Part shown: piece after piece, positions 1 through 6,885 of the stretch
Layout of the letters: every line of letters begins with the position of its first letter
Numbering within the stretch: position 1 is the stretch's first letter
NCBI GenBank assembly: GCA_946409885.1
Contig: CAMJYF010000097.1
Coordinates: forward strand, 1-6,885
Direction of reading: 5' to 3'
Length of the DNA: 6,885 nt
Source: an uncultured Clostridia bacterium
Lineage (GTDB): Bacteria > Bacillota > Clostridia > Oscillospirales > Acutalibacteraceae
The notes under the pieces: generated by a model
Seen by the model: only the letters and a program-made list of their open reading frames with translations
Database searches by the model: none
What the model was told of the DNA's origin: nothing
Translations under genes and position numbers: made by a program

Positions 1-6
1 TCCGCC

Positions 7-729
7 CTATGTAAACAGATAGTAGTCGCGCCGGGCGTTTTTGGCCCGGGACATGCGGATGTGATCCTCCCGGCTGAAGATGATATGGTCGCACAGCCTT
101 ACCCCCATGGCGTTCAGCGAGGCGGCCAGCTTGTCCGTCATGGCCACGTCCTGCGCGGAGGGCACCGCGAACCCATGGGGATGGTTGTGCGCCGCGATCA
201 CGGCGGAGGCGTTCAGGAACAGCGCCCGCCGCGTCACCGCCATCACGTCCATGACCACGGCGGTATCGTCGCCTTCCGAAAAGACGTCCGCCGCGATCAG
301 CTCGCCCCGCCCGTTGAGAAAGGCCGCCATGAACACCTCGTTGGACCGCCCGATAAAGCGGGGCTCGAAAAACGCCACCGCGTCCTCCGGCGTCAGCAGC
401 AAGGTACCGGGGGCCTGACGGCTCTGGGTATACATCCGGGCAAACTCCGGGATCATCTTCAGAAAGACCGCCGTCTCATCCCCCACGCCCGGCACGCCGC
501 GCAGCGCGTCATAGGGGGCGTCGCATACGGCGGCCAGCGAGCCGAAGCGGGCGATCAGGTCATGGGCCAGCCCGTTGGTATCCTGCCGGGGCGAGGTATA
601 GAACAGCGCCATTTCCAGAATGTTGTGCGGCTCGAAATGCTCGAACCCGTCCCGGACAAAGCGCTTTTTCAGCCGCTGCCGGTGGCCCTCGTGCTGGTTC
701 AGCCGGTCCCTGTCCGGCATTTCCGTCAT
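7..729 (-). CDS. radC: RadC-family JAB/JAMM-domain protein
   Basis: This 240-residue protein belongs to the RadC (UPF0758) family, whose members carry a JAB/MPN metalloprotease-like fold; the biochemical role in bacteria is unsettled despite the old DNA-repair name. The N-terminal part (about residues 13-100) contains the family's H-E-G-H-R-Q-R-L opening and a helix-hairpin-helix-like segment G-V-P-G-V-G (78-83), which suggests contact with DNA. The C-terminal JAMM site is intact: E131, then H181-N-H183-P, seven residues, S191-x-x-D194, the expected zinc ligands and catalytic residues. Length is normal for the family. The ATG at 729 is chosen because GGGGAG (738-743, minus sense) sits 8 nt upstream; an in-frame ATG three codons later is less well placed. 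It is divergent from the pseudouridine synthase gene with a 38-bp gap. Sure of the family, unsure of the physiological role. Confidence 0.93.
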   Translation of the reverse strand: MTEMPDRDRLNQHEGHRQRLKKRFVRDGFEHFEPHNILEMALFYTSPRQDTNGLAHDLIARFGSLAAVCDAPYDALRGVPGVGDETAVFLKMIPEFARMYTQSRQAPGTLLLTPEDAVAFFEPRFIGRSNEVFMAAFLNGRGELIAADVFSEGDDTAVVMDVMAVTRRALFLNASAVIAAHNHPHGFAVPSAQDVAMTDKLAASLNAMGVRLCDHIIFSREDHIRMSRAKNARRDYYLFT

Positions 730-737
730 ACGCTCAT

Positions 738-743
738 CTCCCC
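738..743 (-). promoter_or_regulatory. Ribosome binding site of radC
   Basis: GGGGAG on the minus strand, 8 nt before the ATG at 729. It supports that start over the internal ATG at 720. Confidence 0.6.
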
Positions 744-754
744 AACAAAAGTAT

Positions 755-761
755 AAAGAGG
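755..761 (+). promoter_or_regulatory. Ribosome binding site of the RluA-family gene
   Basis: AAAGAGG lies 6 nt before the ATG at 768, an adequate Shine-Dalgarno match and spacing. It occupies the short divergent gap, so the promoter must lie further left, inside the radC coding region. Confidence 0.65.
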
Positions 762-767
762 TTCTCC

Positions 768-1745
768 ATGAAAACGTTCATCATCGGCAAAAACGACGCC
801 GGCCAGCGGTTCGACAAGTACATCGCCAAAACGCTGCCGTCGCTGCCGAAATCCCTGCTGTATAAATATCTCCGTACCAAGCGCATCAAGCTGAACGGCA
901 AAAAGGCGGAGATCTCCGCGCGCCTGCGGGAGGGCGACACGGTGGAAATGTATATCAGCGACGAGTTCTTTGCCGAAAAGGAGGAAAAATACGCTTTCCT
1001 CGGCGCGGGAAAATCGCTGGATATTCTGTATGAAGACGACAATATTCTGGCGCTGAACAAAAAGGTGGGACTGCTGTCCCACCCGGACGAGGGCGAATAC
1101 GTGGACACGCTGATCACCCGCGTGCAGCGCTATCTGTACGAAAAGGGCGAATACGACCCGAAAAACGAGGCCTCCTTCGCCCCGGCCCTGGCCAACCGCA
1201 TCGACCGCAACACCGGCGGCATTGTGCTGGCGGCCAAAAACGCCGAAAGCCTGCGCATCCTCAACGAAAAGATCAAGGCGCGGGAGATCGAAAAGCGCTA
1301 CCTCTGCGTCACCGTGGGCGTGCCGCCCAAACAGGCGGACACGCTGGAAGGCTTTCTGGTAAAGGACGAAAAGCGCAACCAGGTGACGGTAACCGCCCGG
1401 CCCGTGCCGGGGGGCAAAAAGATCCGCACGTCGTATACCGTTTTACAGACGCACCGGGGGCTGGCGCTGGTGGAGGTGGAGCTGCACACAGGCCGCACCC
1501 ACCAGATCCGCGCCCAGATGGCGGCCCTCGGCTGCCCCCTGCTGGGGGACGGCAAATACGGGACCAACGCCCTGAACAAACAGTACGGCGGCTACAAAAA
1601 GCAGTGCCTGTACTCTTACAGAACCACCTTCGCCTTCCCCACCGACGCGGGTCTTCTCAACTATCTGAAGGGCAAAACCGTAGAGGTAAAGGACGTATGG
1701 TTCGCGGAGGAATTCACTCAACTGGCAACCCCCGCCCATCCCTGA
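768..1745 (+). CDS. RluA-family rRNA pseudouridine synthase
   Basis: This 325-residue enzyme should isomerise specific uridines in structured RNA, most likely 23S rRNA, to pseudouridine in the cytoplasm. An S4-like RNA-binding domain occupies about residues 12-63 (G-Q-R-F-D-K-Y-I through the I-K-L-N-G-K-K segment and a R-E-G-D-T-V strand). The catalytic domain follows: the active-site motif is N-R-I-D-R-N-T-G-G (143-151), with D146 the expected nucleophilic aspartate, and the second family hallmark G-R-T-H-Q-I-R spans 242-248, followed by G-D-G-K-Y-G (260-265). Both hallmarks are intact and the length is normal for S4-containing members. The motif reads N-R-I-D where E. coli RluC/RluD have H-R-L-D; the aspartate and arginine are kept, so I expect activity. 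The exact target uridine cannot be assigned, so no RluC/RluD symbol is given. The gene converges on ligA. Confidence 0.95.
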   Translation: MKTFIIGKNDAGQRFDKYIAKTLPSLPKSLLYKYLRTKRIKLNGKKAEISARLREGDTVEMYISDEFFAEKEEKYAFLGAGKSLDILYEDDNILALNKKVGLLSHPDEGEYVDTLITRVQRYLYEKGEYDPKNEASFAPALANRIDRNTGGIVLAAKNAESLRILNEKIKAREIEKRYLCVTVGVPPKQADTLEGFLVKDEKRNQVTVTARPVPGGKKIRTSYTVLQTHRGLALVEVELHTGRTHQIRAQMAALGCPLLGDGKYGTNALNKQYGGYKKQCLYSYRTTFAFPTDAGLLNYLKGKTVEVKDVWFAEEFTQLATPAHP

Positions 1746-1772
1746 GCGCCTGCTCCCTTTCAACGGCGCAGG

Positions 1773-1793
1773 GCGCAATGTCATTTAGTTAAG
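1773..1793 (+). repeat. Left terminal inverted repeat
   Basis: This arm starts GCGCAATGTCATT and ends AGTTAAG. It matches the reverse complement of 1881-1901 at 20 of 21 positions; the one mismatch is T at 1786 against A. Confidence 0.85.
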
Positions 1794-1819
1794 CAAACGC
1801 AAAGGCAAAAAGCCGTAGC

Positions 1820-1837
1820 ACGCTGCCTCAGCAGCGT
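1820..1837 (+). repeat. First internal hairpin of the element
   Basis: ACGCTGC and GCAGCGT pair perfectly over 7 bp around a CTCA loop. No T-run follows, so it is not a typical intrinsic terminator. Confidence 0.75.
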
Positions 1838-1854
1838 CATAGACGGACGTTGGG

Positions 1855-1872
1855 ACGGAGCTAAGGCTCCGT
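1855..1872 (+). repeat. Second internal hairpin of the element
   Basis: ACGGAGC and GCTCCGT pair perfectly over 7 bp around a TAAG loop. Its outer pair abuts the enclosing stem 1815-1819/1873-1877, so with the first hairpin it forms a plausible three-way junction. Confidence 0.75.
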
Positions 1873-1880
1873 GCTACCAC

Positions 1881-1901
1881 CTTAACTTAATGACATTGCG
1901 C
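1881..1901 (-). repeat. Right terminal inverted repeat
   Basis: This is the partner of 1773-1793 in opposite orientation, with 20 of 21 positions complementary. It lies 15 bp beyond the ligA stop codon. Confidence 0.85.
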
Positions 1902-1916
1902 AGGGCGCCGTGCTAC

Positions 1917-4044
<2,128 letters not shown>

Positions 4045-4050
4045 AATAAT

Positions 4051-4056
4051 CCTCCT
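4051..4056 (-). promoter_or_regulatory. Strong ribosome binding site of the small gene
   Basis: A perfect AGGAGG on the minus strand, 6 nt before the ATG at 4044. It is the best Shine-Dalgarno match among the starts examined in the window and the main support for the small gene being translated. Confidence 0.85.
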
Positions 4057-4074
4057 GTTTTGTTTTCTATATAC

Positions 4075-4102
4075 ATTATAGCGCGGTTTGACAAAAAGTC
4101 AA
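4075..4102 (-). promoter_or_regulatory. Sigma-A-type promoter for the small gene and ligA
   Basis: On the minus strand a -35 TTGACT (4097-4102, one base off consensus) and a perfect -10 TATAAT (4075-4080) are 16 bp apart. Initiation would fall near 4068, giving a leader of about 25 nt before the small gene's ATG. The promoter begins only 4 bp past the udk stop codon, so ligA can be expressed independently of the upstream operon. Confidence 0.82.
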
Positions 4103-4104
4103 AC
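4086..4104. promoter_or_regulatory. Palindrome overlapping the -35 box, candidate operator
   Basis: GTTTGAC and GTCAAAC form a perfect 7-bp inverted repeat around a 5-nt A/T spacer, and the -35 hexamer lies within it. A dimeric repressor bound here would block RNA polymerase. In RNA it would be a weak A/U-rich hairpin with no T-run after it in the direction of transcription, so it is not a convincing udk terminator. The regulator is unknown, and chance symmetry around a TTGAC-type -35 box cannot be excluded. Confidence 0.5.
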
Positions 4105-4106
4105 AT

Positions 4107-4736
4107 TTATTCCGCCGGACTGGCGGAAAGATGGCTTTCGATTTTTGCCGCGATCAGATCCACCGCAACGGGATTCTCTCCGCCGCCCCACAGCACCGCG
4201 TCGGCGTACCGCATACTGGGCTGCACGTAGCGCTCATGCATAGGCCGCACGGTATCCCGGTACTGGGTCAGAACGGAGGACAGCGAACGGCCCCGTTCCA
4301 CCGCGTCCCGCTCAATGCGGCGCATCAGCCGGATATCCGCGTCCGTATCCACAAAGATTTTCACGTCCAGCAGCTCCCGCAGGGAGGGCTCCGCGAAGAT
4401 AAGGATGCCGTCCAGCAAAATGACCGGTGTGGGTTCCACCCGCCGTACCCTGCCGCTGCGGTTGTGCTGCGTGAAATCGTAGACGGGGCAATCCACCGCC
4501 CGGCCCGCCTTCAGCTCCCGCAGATGGCGGATGAGCAGGTCCGTCTCATAGGCCTCCGGGCAGTCGTAATTGACGGCCGCCCGCTGCTCATAGGTGCGGC
4601 CCACCTGCTCTTTATAATAGTCGTCGTGGCGCAGCACGGTAACGGCGCAGCCGAAGCGCTCCGACAGGCTGTCCGCCAGGGTGCTTTTTCCGCTGCCCGT
4701 ACCGCCCGCAATGCCGATCACAAGCGTTTTTGTCAT
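4107..4736 (-). CDS. udk: Uridine kinase
   Basis: This 209-residue P-loop kinase should phosphorylate uridine (and cytidine) to the monophosphate with ATP or GTP in pyrimidine salvage. The Walker A motif G-G-T-G-S-G-K-S (11-18) contains K17. H-D-D-Y-Y-K (37-42) matches the family's D-S-Y-Y-K catalytic segment, with D38 as the probable base. N-Y-D-C-P-E-A (56-62) and Y-D-F-T-Q-H (86-91) match the nucleoside-binding segments, and R-R-I-E-R-D with E-R-G-R-S (139-151) forms the lid. Length fits bacterial Udk. The frame stays open upstream to 4955, but the ATG at 4736 is the start: it begins the conserved domain, has GGAG 8 nt before it, and overlaps the HAD gene's stop as ATGA. Coupling to a HAD hydrolase and a GH38 mannosidase is unusual, so a different substrate is possible although the uridine-site residues look conserved. 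Confidence 0.95.
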   Translation of the reverse strand: MTKTLVIGIAGGTGSGKSTLADSLSERFGCAVTVLRHDDYYKEQVGRTYEQRAAVNYDCPEAYETDLLIRHLRELKAGRAVDCPVYDFTQHNRSGRVRRVEPTPVILLDGILIFAEPSLRELLDVKIFVDTDADIRLMRRIERDAVERGRSLSSVLTQYRDTVRPMHERYVQPSMRYADAVLWGGGENPVAVDLIAAKIESHLSASPAE

Positions 4737-5659
4737 AATATCATCTCCAGAATCTCCATCAGTCCGTCGGCGCGGTAGTCGCACAGCTCCGCCACGCCTG
4801 CCTGGTCGATGTTGCCGCCGGAAAGACCGATACAGGAGAACCCCGCCAGTTTGATGGAAACAACCCCTGCGGAGCTGTCCTCCACGCCGATGACCTTGTG
4901 GCGGCGGTCGAAAGGCATATTCAGGCCCACCGCCGCCGTTTCCGCGTACAGCCACGGGTGGGGCTTGGGCTCCAGTTCGCCCAACGTGCCGGTCTGACCG
5001 GGGCGCAGCGCCTGCCCGGCAGTGATGATGCAGTCGTAGAAGTCCACCGGGTCACCCATGTCCAGCTGCCGGAAGGCGGAAACGATCTCCGGCATGGCCT
5101 TCTCGTACAGGCCGCTGGTGACAAGGCCGATCTTTACCCCCTCCCGCTTCAGTGTAAAGAGAAATTCTTTCAGGTGAGGCGCGGGTGTAAAGGCGTCCTG
5201 CTTGCCACGGCCCGCCATGATCTCCGCCATCTCATGGTTCACGATGGCGAAATAATGGTCCCTCGCCTCGGCGAGGCTCCCGCCGGGCACGTATTTGTCG
5301 ATCATGTACTGCAGATGCTCGGAGACGGAATGGCCGGAGATGAATGGTTCGTCCTCCTCTTCGCGGCGAAAATCACTTTTACCCAACAGCCGGGCGGTGG
5401 TCTGTTCGATCACCCACATCCAGAAGCTTTCGGAGTGGACGGAGGTGCCGTCCAGATCCATCAGGATGGCCTCCGCCTTTGGCTCAAAACGGGTCTCCCG
5501 CAAAGGATAGATGGCGGGGTACCCCAGGCCGCTTTTCACGCAGCACAGGGTCTTGTCCGCGAACTTCACCAGGTCGATCTTCCGATCGTCGGGGGTAAAG
5601 AGGGAGAGCACCCCATCCTTACCCGCCTCAAAGAATTCGTTTTTCCGGATTTCCTGCAT
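4733..5659 (-). CDS. HAD-superfamily hydrolase with a 60-residue N-terminal extension
   Basis: This 308-residue protein is a HAD-fold phosphatase or phosphomutase of the beta-phosphoglucomutase-like group. Motif I is D68-L-D70-G-T (D68 the nucleophile, D70 the acid/base); motif II is T181-S182 in G-L-V-T-S-G; motif III is K232 in E-P-K-P-H-P; motif IV is E260-D261 in G-V-E-D-S-S-A-G. A helical cap between motifs I and II (about 75-165) fits a subclass I cap. Residues 1-60 precede the HAD fold, are not part of it and match nothing I recognise. The ATG at 5659 is preferred over the GTG one codon upstream because GAGG (5667-5670) is 7 nt away; it forms a TGATG overlap with the mannosidase stop. 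The downstream udk overlaps by 4 nt. A sugar-phosphate substrate is likely from context; the exact one is unknown. Confidence 0.9.
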   Translation of the reverse strand: MQEIRKNEFFEAGKDGVLSLFTPDDRKIDLVKFADKTLCCVKSGLGYPAIYPLRETRFEPKAEAILMDLDGTSVHSESFWMWVIEQTTARLLGKSDFRREEEDEPFISGHSVSEHLQYMIDKYVPGGSLAEARDHYFAIVNHEMAEIMAGRGKQDAFTPAPHLKEFLFTLKREGVKIGLVTSGLYEKAMPEIVSAFRQLDMGDPVDFYDCIITAGQALRPGQTGTLGELEPKPHPWLYAETAAVGLNMPFDRRHKVIGVEDSSAGVVSIKLAGFSCIGLSGGNIDQAGVAELCDYRADGLMEILEMIL

Positions 5660-6885
5660 CACTTTACCTCAAGTGTAAAGATCTTTCCTTTCCACACGGT
5701 GACCGCCACGGCGTTATCCGCTACGGAAAGCGTCTCCTTCACCTGGCCGTCCAGCCGGACGGAGGCGGCCTGCGCGATATCGAAACCGCAAACGACGCGG
5801 CCTTCAATGGCGTGGTCGGTGGGGTTGTACAGACGGATGCTGACGGCGTCCGTCTCTGTTTTTGTAACGGAGCTGAGTATCAGGTTGTCGCCCTCCACGC
5901 GCAGAAAGCTCTTTTCCGCACCGAACAGGCCGTTCTGGCGGCCGAACTCGCACACCTTCAGCGGGGCGTTAAAGGCCAGCGCCTCGTTGTAAAGGCCGGC
6001 CTCTTCCCACCTGCCCGTGTGGGGCATAAAGGCGTAGCGGTAGGTAAAGGAGCGCAGCGACTGGCTGGATTCGTCACCGGGGTATTCCATCCACAGGCGG
6101 TTGTCGCAGGCGATCCGCAGCCTTGTGCAGCGCACCAGGCCCATGGCCAGCGTCTGGTCGTCGCAATCCTCTAAGATCTCATAGTCCTTGGTGGCGTCGG
6201 TGAGCACCGCGAAGCCGTTGGCGTCGTCCGCCAGATCGTACCACAGCTGGGCGGGATGGCGGGCCAGCTCGCTGCCCCGCACCTCGCCGTCGTCCGACGG
6301 GCGCACCGGGAACTCCGTCACCATAAAGGAGCCCTCCGCCCAGGTCTTTTCCGCGTGCAGGCCGGTGGGCATGCAGACCTTGAAATAGTGGTCGCGGGCC
6401 TTGTTTTCGATGGTGGTAACCACCTCCAGCGCCCTGGCGCCCTTTTTCAGCATGTATTCCACGGTGACGGGCATATCCACCGTCTCGTCACTGCGGCGCT
6501 GGGCCGCGAAATCGTAGCGGGCGGGCAGCTTCATCGTCAGCTTCGCGGTGAACTTCACCGCCAGCGGGCCGTTGACGGTCACGGCCACCTCCGCCTTTTC
6601 GCCCGCGGAGGTAATGATCCTGTCGCAGGGCAGGTTGTCGTAGGTCCACATGTTGCCCTTGTCGCCCATATCCATGAAGTAGTTGAGTCCTTCATAGACC
6701 TTGCCCGTCTGCTTGTCCGTGACCGTGGCGGTACCGTCGGGGGCGATCTTCACGCGGAGGTATTCGTTTTCCGCCTGATTGACGCCGGAAAGCAGGTTGT
6801 TGGCCAGAATGCGAGGCGCGTCCCAGTCCTCATGGGGATAGGGATACTCGTTCTTTTCCGCCCACTTGATCTTGAAGGTCTTATA
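5659..6885 (-). CDS. GH38 alpha-mannosidase, C-terminal part (5' end outside the window)
   Basis: The in-window fragment is 408 residues and stays open to the right edge, so the start and the catalytic N-terminal (beta/alpha) domain lie beyond 6885. What is seen matches the C-terminal beta domains of glycoside hydrolase family 38: E-N-E-Y-L-R-V-K-I-A-P-D-G-T followed by V-T-D-K-Q-T-G-K-V-Y, then G-L-N-Y-F-M-D-M-G-D, R-S-D-E, N-K-A-R-D-H-Y-F-K-V, and Y-R-Y-A-F-M-P-H-T-G-R-W-E-E-A. Family enzymes hydrolyse alpha-mannosides such as N-glycan mannose or mannosyl-glycerate-type substrates. The nearest start-like codon, a GTG at 6753, is internal: the conserved segment begins before it, so it is not the true start. 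Signal peptide and catalytic residues cannot be judged. It is the first gene seen of the operon with the HAD hydrolase and udk. Confidence 0.88.
   Translation of the reverse strand, partial: YKTFKIKWAEKNEYPYPHEDWDAPRILANNLLSGVNQAENEYLRVKIAPDGTATVTDKQTGKVYEGLNYFMDMGDKGNMWTYDNLPCDRIITSAGEKAEVAVTVNGPLAVKFTAKLTMKLPARYDFAAQRRSDETVDMPVTVEYMLKKGARALEVVTTIENKARDHYFKVCMPTGLHAEKTWAEGSFMVTEFPVRPSDDGEVRGSELARHPAQLWYDLADDANGFAVLTDATKDYEILEDCDDQTLAMGLVRCTRLRIACDNRLWMEYPGDESSQSLRSFTYRYAFMPHTGRWEEAGLYNEALAFNAPLKVCEFGRQNGLFGAEKSFLRVEGDNLILSSVTKTETDAVSIRLYNPTDHAIEGRVVCGFDIAQAASVRLDGQVKETLSVADNAVAVTVWKGKIFTLEVK

Larger units (their letters stand above)
1766..1908. mobile_element. MITE-like element with terminal inverted repeats and an 11-bp flanking direct repeat
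   Basis: The gap between the converging synthase and ligA genes holds a short non-coding structured element. Arms at 1773-1793 and 1881-1901 are inverted repeats of 21 bp with one mismatch. An exact 11-bp direct repeat GCGCAGGGCGC lies at both edges (1766-1776 and 1898-1908), as a target-site duplication would; it overlaps the outer 4 bp of each arm, so the true element end is uncertain and the body may be 1777-1897 (121 bp). The interior has a 5-bp stem (1815-1819 with 1873-1877) enclosing two perfect 7-bp hairpins (1820-1837 and 1855-1872). No reading frame suggests a transposase, so movement would need one in trans. An alternative is an immobile intergenic repeat family, or a bidirectional terminator or structured RNA. 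The symmetry is seen directly; mobility is inferred. Confidence 0.7.

Noticed and set aside
61..756. A 231-codon open frame on the plus strand antisense to radC
   Set aside because: The minus-strand frame has a complete JAMM motif; the plus frame is H/R/G-rich with no motif.
4086..4104. Intrinsic terminator after udk
   Set aside because: The stem is only 7 bp and not GC-rich, and no U-run follows in the minus direction; the sequence instead coincides with a promoter.
4088..4116. Plus-strand promoter from the TTGACA at 4088-4093
   Set aside because: The expected -10 position 17 bp downstream reads TCCGCC, and no plus-strand gene follows.
4737..4955. In-frame upstream extension of udk to 4955
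   Set aside because: It lies inside the HAD gene, reads as low-complexity R/G-rich sequence, and the conserved kinase domain begins at the ATG at 4736, which has its own ribosome binding site.
4898..5992. A 364-codon open frame on the plus strand
   Set aside because: It is antisense to the HAD and GH38 genes, crosses both, and has no recognisable motif or ribosome binding site.
6751..6753. GTG as the start of the mannosidase gene
   Set aside because: The conserved GH38 segment E-N-E-Y-L-R begins before it and 44 further in-frame codons reach the window edge without a stop.

Overview
The window is GC-rich chromosomal DNA from what looks like a Gram-positive anaerobe of the Bacillota, most likely a gut-type Clostridia lineage. 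That placement is inference. It rests on strong AGGAGG-type ribosome binding sites, a consensus sigma-A promoter, NAD-dependent ligase, and the protein flavours seen (a RadC-like JAB protein, an RluA-family synthase with an N-R-I-D catalytic motif, a GH38 mannosidase). No rRNA, tRNA, CRISPR array, phage gene or transposase gene was seen.

Layout. Positions 7-729 (minus) encode a RadC-family JAB/JAMM protein. It is divergent from an RluA-family pseudouridine synthase at 768-1745 (plus), with only 38 bp between the start codons. The synthase converges on ligA (1917-3905, minus). The 171-bp convergent gap is filled by a short non-coding element. It has 21-bp terminal inverted repeats (one mismatch), an interior that folds as two hairpins on a shared stem, and a perfect 11-bp direct repeat at its edges, so it looks like a MITE. 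Removing the element and one repeat copy restores a perfect GC-rich hairpin, as if the element had landed in an older intergenic palindrome.

Upstream of ligA on the minus strand is a 48-codon gene (3898-4044). It has an ideal ribosome binding site and a near-consensus promoter whose -35 box lies in a 7-bp palindrome. Its last codons overlap the ligA start, so the small protein and the ligase are probably co-expressed. It was assembled here by direct translation of the minus strand and matches no family I recognise.

The right part is a tightly packed minus-strand operon: the C-terminal half of a GH38 alpha-mannosidase (open at the window edge), then a HAD hydrolase with an unusual 60-residue N-terminal extension, then uridine kinase (udk). 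The junctions overlap (TGATG and ATGA), so the three are probably translationally coupled. This ties sugar hydrolysis, a small-molecule phosphatase or phosphomutase and a nucleoside-kinase-family enzyme into one transcript. The small gene and ligA follow udk in the same direction with no convincing terminator between, so ligA may receive read-through as well as its own promoter.

Most of the window is housekeeping (rRNA modification, DNA ligation, nucleotide salvage). The points most worth a second look are the 48-residue protein before ligA, its palindromic promoter, the MITE-like element with its reconstructed target site, and the GH38-HAD-udk coupling.
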